Shown piece after piece: positions 7,972 through 17,610 of a DNA stretch of 64,000 nt; within the stretch, counting starts at the first letter, position 1, and every line of letters begins with the position of its first letter. The translations under genes were made by a program, and so were the position numbers. The stretch comes from an uncultured Bacteroidales bacterium (GTDB lineage: Bacteria; Bacteroidota; Bacteroidia; Bacteroidales; Bacteroidaceae): NCBI GenBank assembly GCA_902779845.1, contig CACZCZ010000013.1, positions 1 through 64,000 on the forward strand, in the 5' to 3' direction. The notes under the pieces are model-generated. The model was given only the letters and a program-made list of their open reading frames with translations. It searched no databases and was not told where the DNA came from.

Positions 7972-10900
7972 TTATTTGACAATCACCTTTTTCTTGTCGA
8001 TGATGTTCACGCCGCGCACCGGCTTCGTGAGACGCTGTCCCGCGATGTTGTAGATGTCGCGTGGGGCGGCTGTGTCGTCCTTGATGTCGCGCACGCCGAC
8101 GGGAGCCTGCACGGTGAGAACGCCGGGGACGTAGGTGAACTCGTAGTTCTCGGCTTCAGCGCCTGAGGGCACGATGTCGTAGTCGCCGGCCGGGCTGTCG
8201 GGCGTGGCTTCGCAGGTGGCCGTGGCCAGCTTCGTGAGCACCTCGGCCGTCTCGCGGTTGCGGAATCCGCTGTAGGTGACCTCGAACTCGGGATTTGCCT
8301 CACCGACCTGGCGGCTGTAGGACTTGGCCTTCACGGTGATGGCGGCTTTGTCGATGGTGAGGGTGCCGGGGATGCAGAGCAGGCCGGTGGTGGTGATGCT
8401 TCCGGCCATCACCTGAATGGGATATTCGCCCACGGGCGTGGTGGCTGTAGCGTCGCTGGTGAGTACGGGGATGCCGTTGATGGGGGCTCCCGTGACGGTG
8501 TATTTGAAGGCGGCGTTGGTGCGGCCGTAGAGGCGGCTGGCATCTTCGGCGGTCACCGTGGGAATACCCGTATATTCCAGGTACTCGGGCAGACTCCAGT
8601 GCTCATTGGCTTTGTAGTCGGCCATCAGGGCCTGCGGCACGAACACCGTCAACGTCCTGTTGAGGTTGATGGCTGAGGCGTCGGGCACGGACGGCGTGAG
8701 GACGGCGATGTACTTGAGTGCAGAGCAGCTGGTGAAGGCGTTGGCACCGATTTTCTTGACGCCCTCGGGGATGTACAGCGACACGAGGGCAGCATTGCCG
8801 CGGAAGGCGTTCTCGGGAATCTCCTGCAGGCTGGTGAAGTAGCGCAGCTCATCGAGGCTCTTGATGCCGGCATTGTAGAAGAGGGTGCTGATGTCGCTGA
8901 CGGCGGCAGCCTCGTCGGTGGTGAGGTAGCCATCGTGATCCGTATCCCATTCGTTGATGCAGAGCTTCTCGGCGCGTGCATCGGCAAAGAAGATGTAGCC
9001 CAGTTTCTGCTTCGTATTGTAGATGGCGGCGGTCAGGTCTTCGGCGGTGGCGGCAGCGTTGTCATAGACGGCGCGCTCGGCAGTCACGTCGAGCTGCTTG
9101 GCATCAGCACGCTGCAGCAGCAGCTTCAGCTCGTCGCCCAGCTCGTTCAGCGTGTTGACGGAGTCCACGTCGACCTTGCGGATGAAAGCCCAGTGGCAGT
9201 TCTCGCCCTCTTGTTCCAGGTTGACATCCCAGTAGAGTCCGTAGGTGGGCGATGTGTAGTCGCTTCGGTGGTTCGTCTGCACGCCCAGGTATTCACCCTC
9301 GACATAGGTGTTGTCCGTCGCGGGCACCTGCAGCGTGAAGAAGAGGTCGCTGCCCTCCACGGCCGCCAGCTTCCAGTAGGCGGTATTGGTCATGCTGGAG
9401 CCATCCATGAAGCAGCCCTTGGTGCCTTCGCCAATCTTGGCATCGGTGCTGGTGCGGAAGAGATAGGGCTTGGAGCTGCCGGAGACAGCCAATGTATAGA
9501 CATCGGGCCGTGAGGCGGACACGGGCTGGAGGGTGTAGGGCAGAGGCGTGTCGCCCACGACGGCTTGTGTGCCATAGGCTTCGCCGCCGCAGATGTAGCG
9601 TTGCTGCCCGACATTATAGATGTAGCCGATCACGATGGGTTCTATGGGCGAGAAGGGGGCATTGACGTGTGTGCGTGTCTCCTGAATCGTTCCGAAGTTC
9701 TTCCAGGTAGCGGCCTCGGCGTAAAGTTCCTTGGTGCCGAAGGGCACATTCAGCGTGGCGTTGGAGATGTAGTTGGCGGTGAAGATGCTGCCTACGAGGC
9801 GGATGTCAGCCGGGATGGCGGCGGAGACGCTGACGTTCTTCAGCGCGGTGCAACCCGTGAAGGCTCCCGTGCCAATCTTGCGAACACCCAGCGGCAGCTC
9901 GATGCTGGCGAGCTTGCTGCAGCCGTTGAAGGCGTAGTTGTCGATGGTGGTGATGGTCTGCGGCAGCTTGACGGCGGTCACCTTGGTGCACTGCTGGAAG
10001 CTGTTGGCACTGATGGTGGTGAGGCCCGTGAAGTACTGCAGATCCTCGAGGGTGGTGATGGCGGTGTTCTTCTGGAAGGTGACGCCGACATCCTTGACGC
10101 GGGCGGCTTCGCTCTGCGACAGCTCGCCGTCGCTGTCGGTGTCCCACAGCCTGAGGGCGATGGACCTGAAGGTGGCATCGGCGAAGTTGATGAGGTTCAG
10201 CTTCTGGCGCAGCTTGTACTGTGCCTCGGTGATTTCGGCCATCGTGCTGGCGCCGTTGTCATAAACGGCTTGCTCGGCCGTGGTGCTCACCTTGGCCTTC
10301 ACACCCAGTGCGATGAGGTTGGCGAGCGTCTGGCTTTCCAGATAGAGGGCGTAATCGTCGGCATCGTAGGGCACCAGACGCCACTGGCAGCCGCGCTCAT
10401 TCTCGGCATAGCTGATGTCGCTGTAGGTGCCGTAGGTGGGGGCGGCAGCTCCGCTGTCGTGGTTGGGGTCGATGCCCAGGAACAGCTGCTCGTTGTAGTT
10501 GGCTTGTGTGGCCGCAATCTGGATGGTGTAGATGCCGTCCTTCACTTCCTTGACGAGCCAGTAGGCGTTGCTGCGGTTGCTCTCGAGGGTGCCATCGACG
10601 AAGCAGGCTGCGATGCCCTTGCCGACGTTGTTGTCGCTCCATGTGCGGAAGAGCAGTGTCCCCGACTTGCCCGTGTCGGGCGAGGTGAGGTAGTAGGTGT
10701 CGGCGGGCATTGAGGCCGTGCGGCTGAAGACGTAGCGCATGGGTTCCATGTTCACCACGGACTGCGTGCCATAGGCTTCGCCCCTCGAGAGGTAGCGGCC
10801 GGTGGCGACGTTGTAGATGAAGAACTGCTTGCCGGTGGCCAGTGTGCCGAAGCGCCCGTGGGCGATGTCGCGCTGCTCGCGGATGGTGGTGAAGTTCTTC

Positions 10901-12696
10901 CAGGGTTCTGCCGCCGCGTAGTTCGCAAGCGTGCCTTGCGGGACGAAGAGCGTGGCTTTCTCATAGTCGAGGCCGGCGCCGTCAGCGTTGCGGAAGATGT
11001 CTGTGCCGATGTTCAGGTCTTGCGGCGTCGGGCTCTTCACGATGACAGTGGTGACCTTGGTGCAGCCTCCGAAGGCATTGTCGCCAATCGTGCTGGTGCT
11101 CGTGGGAAGCTCAATGTCGGTGAAGGCGGCGCAGCCGTTGAAGGCGCTGTTGCCGATGGCGGTGAGACCTTCGGGGAAGGTCATCGTTGGCAGCACACGG
11201 CAGTCCTTGAAGGCTTCGTCGCCGATGCTGGTGACGCCGTCGGGCAGGGTCAGTGTCTTGAGGACACGGCAGCCGCTGAAGGCGGCATTGCCGATGGCGG
11301 TCAGCTTCTTGGGCAGCTTCACGGACGAGAGCTTGGTGCAACCTGAGAAAGCATCGTCAGAGATGGCCTTGAGCGATGTGAAGTAGTAAAGCTCGTTGAA
11401 GGTGGTGATGGTGGTTTTCCCCTGGAACACAGTGCCGAGGTCTGTCACGTCGGCAGCCTCGCCATAGGTGAAGATGCCGTCCTTATTCGTGTCGAAGTTC
11501 TCAATGCACAGGCTCTTGACCAAGGTGTTGGAGATGGGGAGAGCCTTGTTGCGGTAGTCCGTGGGCTCGCAGCCGATGACCGCGTTCTGGCCGAAGGTGA
11601 AGCCGCTGCCGTCCTCTGAGCCGCCGATGCCCTGCTGTGAGGGATTCAGTGCCGTGAGCAGGAAGAAGCCGTTGGATGCGCCGCCCCAACCCCAGTTGAT
11701 GTGGAAGCAGTGGTTGCCGTCGTAGCCGTCGCACACGAAGGCGTGGCCCGACGTGTAGTCCTGATTGTAGCCGCCCAGATAGGCAACACGGCCGTTGGCC
11801 AGCTCGGTGTAAAGGATGTTGTCCCAGCCCGTCTCGTCGTAATCCGACTGCCACACGATGCGTGCATTGGTGTAGCCAAAGTAGGTGTTGAAGGCTCCCG
11901 GGACCTCACCCGGCTGTGCGCCGGAGGAATCGTTGTAGTCCATCTTGACTGCCGCGCCGCAGTACTTCATCAGCTGTGCCACGGCCTGCTTCTGCCGATC
12001 TGTGGAGGAACCGCCGTAGCTGTCGAGCATATTGTCCCAGTCGATGGGCGAGCCCGCGGGAATCTCGGCCACCGGAAGCTGCTGTGTCCAAGTCGTGTAG
12101 GCAGGGATGGTGGCCTGCAACTCAGTGACCGACTTGGAACGCTGGTAGTAGAGCACCTGTGCCATCGCGGTGGCCACGCACCCCGTCGCGGTAGCTGAGC
12201 CATTGCTCTTTCGGGGCGTGAGGTTGTTGTAGGGCGCTCCCTGGTTCCAGCGCGTGGTGAGCATCTCGGGGATGGCCGGATGCACGGGCGCTTTGGCAGG
12301 TGCATAGTCAGGATGCTCCTGAAGATAGCGGACGTAGCTCTCCTGCGCATTCAGCCATGAGCGCATGTTGTCGGGAATCTCTGCGTAGTCGAATTCGCCC
12401 TCATCGGTGTAGCCCAGCACGGGCTCGATGCGGTCGTCGGCCGCCACGAGGACGAAGCCTTCCTTCTCGCCTCGGTTGAAGGCGTAGTAGGCGGGCTGCG
12501 AGGAGGTGACACCTGGTTTACGCGGTGCCAGCTTGCGGGCATTGCTGATGGCGCTTAGCTTGAGGCTGCCCTTGCGCCCTTTGAGATAGCGTTCGGCTTT
12601 CTGCAGCGCCTGCTGCTGAGTGATGGGGTCGGCCTGCATGGCCAGCACGCTCATGAGCCCCATGAGCAGTGTGAGGAAGAAACGGTAGCTTCGCAT
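7972..12696 (-). CDS. Secreted C10-family (streptopain-like) cysteine peptidase with BspA-type LRR repeats and T9SS tail
   Basis: A 1574-residue secreted protein. A signal peptide (about 1-20) is followed by a Spi-like inhibitory prodomain (about 25-130) and a papain-fold C10 peptidase with catalytic Cys173 (TGCVATAMAQ) and His318 (SGHAFVCDGY), then the NWGWGG motif. After this come three units, each with an EF-hand-like DTNKDGI or DTDSDGE stretch and LRR_5 repeats (AFSGCTKLSSVKLP and similar). A MBG-like domain (AITVKAKSYSRQVGEANPE) lies near 1440-1520. The end, VYNIAGQRLTKPxxG...KKKVIVK in form, is the Prevotella-type T9SS sorting tail. It is probably a surface proteinase or adhesin. Confidence 0.92.
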   Translation of the reverse strand: MRSYRFFLTLLMGLMSVLAMQADPITQQQALQKAERYLKGRKGSLKLSAISNARKLAPRKPGVTSSQPAYYAFNRGEKEGFVLVAADDRIEPVLGYTDEGEFDYAEIPDNMRSWLNAQESYVRYLQEHPDYAPAKAPVHPAIPEMLTTRWNQGAPYNNLTPRKSNGSATATGCVATAMAQVLYYQRSKSVTELQATIPAYTTWTQQLPVAEIPAGSPIDWDNMLDSYGGSSTDRQKQAVAQLMKYCGAAVKMDYNDSSGAQPGEVPGAFNTYFGYTNARIVWQSDYDETGWDNILYTELANGRVAYLGGYNQDYTSGHAFVCDGYDGNHCFHINWGWGGASNGFFLLTALNPSQQGIGGSEDGSGFTFGQNAVIGCEPTDYRNKALPISNTLVKSLCIENFDTNKDGIFTYGEAADVTDLGTVFQGKTTITTFNELYYFTSLKAISDDAFSGCTKLSSVKLPKKLTAIGNAAFSGCRVLKTLTLPDGVTSIGDEAFKDCRVLPTMTFPEGLTAIGNSAFNGCAAFTDIELPTSTSTIGDNAFGGCTKVTTVIVKSPTPQDLNIGTDIFRNADGAGLDYEKATLFVPQGTLANYAAAEPWKNFTTIREQRDIAHGRFGTLATGKQFFIYNVATGRYLSRGEAYGTQSVVNMEPMRYVFSRTASMPADTYYLTSPDTGKSGTLLFRTWSDNNVGKGIAACFVDGTLESNRSNAYWLVKEVKDGIYTIQIAATQANYNEQLFLGIDPNHDSGAAAPTYGTYSDISYAENERGCQWRLVPYDADDYALYLESQTLANLIALGVKAKVSTTAEQAVYDNGASTMAEITEAQYKLRQKLNLINFADATFRSIALRLWDTDSDGELSQSEAARVKDVGVTFQKNTAITTLEDLQYFTGLTTISANSFQQCTKVTAVKLPQTITTIDNYAFNGCSKLASIELPLGVRKIGTGAFTGCTALKNVSVSAAIPADIRLVGSIFTANYISNATLNVPFGTKELYAEAATWKNFGTIQETRTHVNAPFSPIEPIVIGYIYNVGQQRYICGGEAYGTQAVVGDTPLPYTLQPVSASRPDVYTLAVSGSSKPYLFRTSTDAKIGEGTKGCFMDGSSMTNTAYWKLAAVEGSDLFFTLQVPATDNTYVEGEYLGVQTNHRSDYTSPTYGLYWDVNLEQEGENCHWAFIRKVDVDSVNTLNELGDELKLLLQRADAKQLDVTAERAVYDNAAATAEDLTAAIYNTKQKLGYIFFADARAEKLCINEWDTDHDGYLTTDEAAAVSDISTLFYNAGIKSLDELRYFTSLQEIPENAFRGNAALVSLYIPEGVKKIGANAFTSCSALKYIAVLTPSVPDASAINLNRTLTVFVPQALMADYKANEHWSLPEYLEYTGIPTVTAEDASRLYGRTNAAFKYTVTGAPINGIPVLTSDATATTPVGEYPIQVMAGSITTTGLLCIPGTLTIDKAAITVKAKSYSRQVGEANPEFEVTYSGFRNRETAEVLTKLATATCEATPDSPAGDYDIVPSGAEAENYEFTYVPGVLTVQAPVGVRDIKDDTAAPRDIYNIAGQRLTKPVRGVNIIDKKKVIVK

Positions 12697-12728
12697 AGTT
12701 TTTTGCTTGAAATAGATGATTTTCTGCG

Positions 12729-12736
12729 CAAAGATA
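12729..12736 (-). promoter_or_regulatory. -7 box (TATCTTTG) for the C10 peptidase gene
   Basis: CAAAGATA on the plus strand gives TATCTTTG on the minus strand, about 33 nt upstream of the start codon. A CTTG word lies 18 nt upstream as a weak -33 box. The intergenic region is shared with the divergent hemolysin III gene. Confidence 0.55.
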
Positions 12737-12779
12737 GAAAAAAAGATAATCAGTCAAGTGCTTTTTTATAAAAAAGTTG

Positions 12780-12787
12780 TAGTTTTG
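12780..12787 (+). promoter_or_regulatory. -7 box (TAGTTTTG) for the hemolysin III gene
   Basis: A TAnnTTTG match 29 nt before the start codon of the gene at 12816, facing away from the C10 peptidase promoter. Confidence 0.5.
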
Positions 12788-12815
12788 CAGCTGAAAAGTA
12801 ATCTGAAGACACCTT

Positions 12816-13469
12816 ATGATATATTATACGCGCAGCGAGGACAAGGCTAACTCATGGACTCACGCCGCCGGCATCGTGATGGGCGTGGCCGTGGGGGCGC
12901 TGTTCCTCTATTGGTGCTTCCGCGCCGACGACCAGTGGGCCAGCACCGCTGTCATCCTCTACCTGGTCGGGATGCTGGCCAGCTACATCACCTCCACCGT
13001 CTATCACGCCATCCCCGCCTCGTGGCCTTCGCGCGAGGTGTGGCGGCGCTTTGACCACGCTGCCATCTACTGGCACATCGCGGGCAGCTACTCGCCCATC
13101 ACCCTGATTGCCATGCGCGACATGGGGTTCTGGGGCTGGGGGCTGTTCTGCTTTGTGTGGCTCTGTGCCATCGCCGGCACTATCGTCAGCTTCCTGCGCC
13201 TGAGCGAACACAGCTATGTCGAGACGGCCTGCTTCGTGCTCATGGGACTCTCGGTGTTGGTGGCCTTTAAGCCCTTGGTGAACTGCGTGGAGCCTGCGGC
13301 CGTAGGGTGGCTCATCGCCGAGGGTGTGATGTATATCACGGGTGCCGTCATCTATGCCTTCTCCCAGAACCGCCCTTATATGCACACGGTGTTCCACGGC
13401 TTCGTCCTCGCGGGCTCCATCTGCCATATCGTCTGTGTGTGGAACGTGTTGATGCAGTATGTACGTTAA
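12816..13469 (+). CDS. Hemolysin III / PAQR family membrane protein
   Basis: A 217-residue integral membrane protein with about seven hydrophobic spans. It carries the family signatures: S-T-V-Y-H near residue 65 (SYITSTVYHAI), R-F-D-H-A-A-I-Y near 84, and H-T-V-F-H-G-F near 190, whose His and Asp residues bind a metal in PAQR proteins. In bacteria the family is called hemolysin III, but a real cytolytic role is doubtful; it is more likely a membrane hydrolase or homeostasis protein. It starts divergently from the C10 peptidase and is followed after 10 bases by the large surface-protein gene. Confidence 0.88.
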   Translation: MIYYTRSEDKANSWTHAAGIVMGVAVGALFLYWCFRADDQWASTAVILYLVGMLASYITSTVYHAIPASWPSREVWRRFDHAAIYWHIAGSYSPITLIAMRDMGFWGWGLFCFVWLCAIAGTIVSFLRLSEHSYVETACFVLMGLSVLVAFKPLVNCVEPAAVGWLIAEGVMYITGAVIYAFSQNRPYMHTVFHGFVLAGSICHIVCVWNVLMQYVR

Positions 13470-13479
13470 AGAATGACGA

Positions 13480-16400
13480 ATGAAAAATAAAAGAGGTCTC
13501 CTGCTATTGCTGCTGTTGTGCCTGATGCCATGGCTGGCATTCGCTCAGCACTCCTATTCCTCGCGCGTCGTGGATGCCAAGACGGGTGAGGGCATCCCCT
13601 ATGCCACAGTTCGTGCGTCGGCCACCGAGGGCACACAGTCCGATCTGGAAGGGCGCTTCAGCATCGAATGTCCGCCTGCTACAGCCTTGGTCATCTCCTG
13701 CATGGGCTACGAGAAGCTGACCATCAAAGCCTCAGCTCTCGGCAAGACGGTGGAGCTCAGCGAGGTTGCCAGTCAGCTGCATGAGGTGGAGGTGCACCGC
13801 ACCGAACCCCTCCTGGTGCAGATCTCGCATAGGGCCTCCGAGGCCTACCGGCAACACAAGGACGAGCGTGCGGACTATTTCATGCGTTTCACTCAAATCA
13901 GCGGCTCCTACCGCCACATGGCAGAAGCCTTCTTCGAGGCGCAGTCATCCTTGAACTTGCGTGACATCAACTTCCTGGCAGGGCGACAGGGGCAGCTCTC
14001 CGACGACGGCAAACTGGCAGACGGCCGCCTCATGGATGTCAACCTGCAGTACCTGTTGGAGATTGCTCCCATGATACACGATGCCAAGTGGGACGATGTC
14101 ACGGTGCCGCTGAAGGATGGCGCCACAGAGGGCTTTTATCGTCGCAATTACAACATCACCTACGACCTGATTGCGGGCGAAGATGGCAATGGCATCTATG
14201 TTATCACGCTCGCAGCCAAACCGGCCAACACCGACTTCATCTACACCGGCACACTCTATGTTGATGCCGCCACGCTCGACCCGCTGCGCATGGATGGCTA
14301 TCTGGAACATTTCCCGCTGGCCGTGGGGCAACGCAATAAGTGGCGGCGTGAAGCCCCCGAGACTGTGCGGATTCATGTCGTGGCGGATTACACCACGCGG
14401 CGCGGCTTCCCCGAAGTGTCGGTGCTGCAGGGTGAGTTCCGCAGCCGTCTTGGCTACTCGAGGATTACCGCCTGCCGCGTCGAGGGTTTGGAGATTCCCA
14501 ACCGCCGCGATGTCCGCCGCTATCCCAATCTCCTTGATGCCATTGACCGTGCTGGCTTCGACGAGACGATATGGGAGAAGAACCAGGTGCTGCGGCGCAC
14601 CGCCGAAGAGGCCATGCTGGCACAGCAATTCTCGGCACCCAAATCTGTCAGCGAGGAGATGCTGACACAAACCACGGACACGATGACGCTCCCCGAGCGT
14701 CCGCGGCTGCCCTTGGGAGCCGTGACGGCTACGCCCTCCACGCTTCAGGACTATGCCGCCCGCTTGCAGCAGTTCGGACGCGCCATCCCGCAGGAGAAGG
14801 TCTATGTCCACATGGACAACACCTGCTACTTCGCGGGTGACACCCTATTCTTCGCGGCCTACACACGCCGCACCGATTCCGGCAGGCCTTCCACCATCAG
14901 CCGTGTGTTCTATGCAGAGCTGTGGACGCCCGACGGCTACCTGTTAGAACGCCAGCTGATTCAGATGAACAAAGGCCGAGGAAGCGGCAGCTTCGTGCTG
15001 CCCGACACGCTCTACGGCGGCTACTACGAGTTACGCGCCTACACGCGTTGGCAGCTCAACTGGGGCATCACGGAATTTCCTCACACGGCGGCTGCCGAGG
15101 ACTGGTTCTACACCCCTGAGTTGGCGCGCGACTACTACCGCGACTACGACAAACTCTACTCGCGCGTGTTCCCTGTTTATGATAAGCCCAAGGAAGCGGG
15201 CGACTACCAACGCGACATGACCTCGCGTCCGCTGCGCCGCTACTATAAAGACAAGGAGAAACAGCCCGACCTCCGCCTCACGTTCTTCCCCGAAGGAGGC
15301 TCGCTGGTGGAGGGCGTGCCATGCCGCGTGGCCTTCGAGGCCGCCACGGAAGCGGGCGAATGGCTTGTGGGACGTCTGGCTATCGTGGATGAGGGCGACA
15401 CCGTCGTTGCCACCAATACCCTGCACCGCGGACGCGGCGTGCTGGAGTGGGTGCCGCAGGGCGGACACGCTTATCGCGGCATCTTCACGGTGACAGGCAC
15501 TGCGCAGCAGGGCAGGAGTGTGGAAGCCCCGTTGCCGCAGGTGGAGGCAGACGGCGTGGCGCTGCGTCTGCAACGCGCTGCCGAGGGCTGGACAGCGGCT
15601 ATCGATGCCCATGGCACTGCCGCCTCCGAGCCACTGGGAGCCACCGTGATGCACGAGGGCACCCTTGAATTTTTCTCGCCCGTGACAGCCGGAGCAGCCC
15701 TTGTGATTCCTGCGGATTCCCTGCGCATGGGCGTGAACCAGCTCACGGTCTTTGATGCCCATGGCTGTGTCTGGGCTGACCGCCTCTTCTTTGTGCAGCC
15801 CGACACGCTGCAGCGTCCCACCGTGACCGTCGAGGGCCTTGAAGAGACCTACGAACCCTATGCACAAGTGGAAATCGCCCTGCAGAGTTCAGGGCAGAAG
15901 GCCTCGCTGCTCTCCGTTGCCGTGCGCGATGCGGCCACCCAGGATGCCCTCTACGACAACGCCTCTATTTTCAGCGAGATGCTGCTGGCATCCGAACTCA
16001 AGGGCTTCATCCCCCATCCGGACTACTACTTCGAGGCCGCCGACGAGCAGCACCGCACTGCGCTCGACCTGTTGATGATGACACAGGGCTGGCGGCGCTT
16101 CGAATGGCATGAGATGGCTGTCCCCAGAGCCTTCCGACTGACACATCCGGCGGAATACACGCAGATTATCACCGGACAGGTGATGCCGCTCTACGAGCGT
16201 CTGCGACAGGACGACATGGATCATCTCACCTTCATCGATTATCATGTTGATCCGCCCGAACAACACACCTTCGTGCCTTCGTTTGTGGAACGCCATGTGA
16301 GCGAAGCCGAAGGACCTGAGGAGGAACGTACCGTCGGCATGTGGCTTTACGGGCAAGATCCCCTGCCAGAGGAAAGGTTAGGCGATGTCGTGTCGCTGTT

Positions 16401-17610
16401 AAAATTCCTCCGCGAATATGCTAAAGATGCCTATGAAAACAATGACTTCAACGAGGAATACACAGTGCTCTATGAGCAGATGAGGGGACGTGGCAGTGGT
16501 TATCCCTCTGGCACTTATCGCCTCACCAAGAACATTGGCAATCATCATTTCCTTCGCCAGCCGGGTGCCCTCAAGCATGAGATGCGCGTTCACGCTGAAT
16601 ATGCGGCGCCGGGCTACGAACCGCTCTTCGGCGAGATCACGACCCGCGGCGGGCAGTTCCGTATGTCCACGCCTGAGATTCACGGCTCCTGCTATTTCTT
16701 CCTCGCCGCTGCCGACACGACCCGCTGGAAGCGTAGCCACCGCCATGAATGGGTCTATAATGACGAGACCAGCTATCCTGAAGCCTACGTACGCATCCAC
16801 TGGCCGTACCCCCGTTTCGTGAAGCCCTTCAGCCACTACCAGCAGCAACTGGCTCCTGCACGCCACCTTGCTGCTGACTCGACGGCAGGGCAGGGGAGTG
16901 GCCTCACCACCGACCTCGCACAGATCACCGTCCGTGCCAGACACGGTGGTCTTCGCCGCTTTGATGCCTCACATCCCGTGCTGAAACTCGATGCCTACGA
17001 AGCCTTCAACGAAGTCGCCGATGCCGGACTCATGGCTGGCTGTTTCACCGGACGAACGTCGTTTACCAATGCCCTCGCACGTCTGTACATGGGTGATATG
17101 CGTTGCAACAATCCCTATCTCATGGAGCCTCGTTTCAACGGACACACCTTCGCGTTCAATATGTCCCCGGCACGCCGCAACGACTACAACTACCTCTATA
17201 ACCTCGACAGCGTGTATATCTACTCCGATTATGCCCCGCGTCTGCCCGACGAGCGCTTCACGGAGGAGAATATGCCGCGCGTGACCATTGACTTGCGCAA
17301 GGCTGCGGGCAACACACAGCGCTACACCTATCGCGACCGCCGCTACATCCTCCAGGGCTTCTCCATCGCCGAGGACTTCTACAGCCCCAACTACCGTCTG
17401 AGTCCCCCCACACCGGGCACCCACGACTACCGCCGCACGCTCTACTGGAATCCTGCCCTGCAGCTCGATGCCACCGGTCGCGCCCGCATCCAGCTCTTCA
17501 CCGGCTCCCGTCCCGCTTCCATCATCGTCGAAGCCGAGGGGATGGCCGCGGATGGCACACTGCTATACAACACCTCAGCTCCTTCATATCAAAAAACTAT
17601 AGTTCAATGA
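13480..17610 (+). CDS. Large exported protein with carboxypeptidase-regulatory-like and macroglobulin MG2-like domains
   Basis: A 1376-residue protein with an N-terminal signal peptide (about 1-22, ending AFAQ). It has a CarboxypepD_reg-like beta-sandwich (VVDAKTGEGIPYATVRA at about 30-46, GRFSIECPP at 58) and a mid-region that resembles the MG2 domain of alpha-2-macroglobulins (EKVYVHMDNTCYFAGDTLFF near 445-465). The C-terminal region has many aromatic beta strands. It lacks a clear TonB-box, plug and beta-barrel, so I do not call it a TonB receptor. Proteins of this build are common in Bacteroidetes and are thought to sit in the outer membrane or periplasm; the role is unknown. Its stop overlaps the start of the phosphatase gene (ATGA), so they are translationally coupled. 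Confidence 0.75.
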   Translation: MKNKRGLLLLLLLCLMPWLAFAQHSYSSRVVDAKTGEGIPYATVRASATEGTQSDLEGRFSIECPPATALVISCMGYEKLTIKASALGKTVELSEVASQLHEVEVHRTEPLLVQISHRASEAYRQHKDERADYFMRFTQISGSYRHMAEAFFEAQSSLNLRDINFLAGRQGQLSDDGKLADGRLMDVNLQYLLEIAPMIHDAKWDDVTVPLKDGATEGFYRRNYNITYDLIAGEDGNGIYVITLAAKPANTDFIYTGTLYVDAATLDPLRMDGYLEHFPLAVGQRNKWRREAPETVRIHVVADYTTRRGFPEVSVLQGEFRSRLGYSRITACRVEGLEIPNRRDVRRYPNLLDAIDRAGFDETIWEKNQVLRRTAEEAMLAQQFSAPKSVSEEMLTQTTDTMTLPERPRLPLGAVTATPSTLQDYAARLQQFGRAIPQEKVYVHMDNTCYFAGDTLFFAAYTRRTDSGRPSTISRVFYAELWTPDGYLLERQLIQMNKGRGSGSFVLPDTLYGGYYELRAYTRWQLNWGITEFPHTAAAEDWFYTPELARDYYRDYDKLYSRVFPVYDKPKEAGDYQRDMTSRPLRRYYKDKEKQPDLRLTFFPEGGSLVEGVPCRVAFEAATEAGEWLVGRLAIVDEGDTVVATNTLHRGRGVLEWVPQGGHAYRGIFTVTGTAQQGRSVEAPLPQVEADGVALRLQRAAEGWTAAIDAHGTAASEPLGATVMHEGTLEFFSPVTAGAALVIPADSLRMGVNQLTVFDAHGCVWADRLFFVQPDTLQRPTVTVEGLEETYEPYAQVEIALQSSGQKASLLSVAVRDAATQDALYDNASIFSEMLLASELKGFIPHPDYYFEAADEQHRTALDLLMMTQGWRRFEWHEMAVPRAFRLTHPAEYTQIITGQVMPLYERLRQDDMDHLTFIDYHVDPPEQHTFVPSFVERHVSEAEGPEEERTVGMWLYGQDPLPEERLGDVVSLLKFLREYAKDAYENNDFNEEYTVLYEQMRGRGSGYPSGTYRLTKNIGNHHFLRQPGALKHEMRVHAEYAAPGYEPLFGEITTRGGQFRMSTPEIHGSCYFFLAAADTTRWKRSHRHEWVYNDETSYPEAYVRIHWPYPRFVKPFSHYQQQLAPARHLAADSTAGQGSGLTTDLAQITVRARHGGLRRFDASHPVLKLDAYEAFNEVADAGLMAGCFTGRTSFTNALARLYMGDMRCNNPYLMEPRFNGHTFAFNMSPARRNDYNYLYNLDSVYIYSDYAPRLPDERFTEENMPRVTIDLRKAAGNTQRYTYRDRRYILQGFSIAEDFYSPNYRLSPPTPGTHDYRRTLYWNPALQLDATGRARIQLFTGSRPASIIVEAEGMAADGTLLYNTSAPSYQKTIVQ

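Noticed and set aside
13480-17610. TonB-dependent receptor
   Set aside because: There is a carboxypeptidase-regulatory-like start but no plug domain, TonB box or C-terminal barrel signature that I can see.
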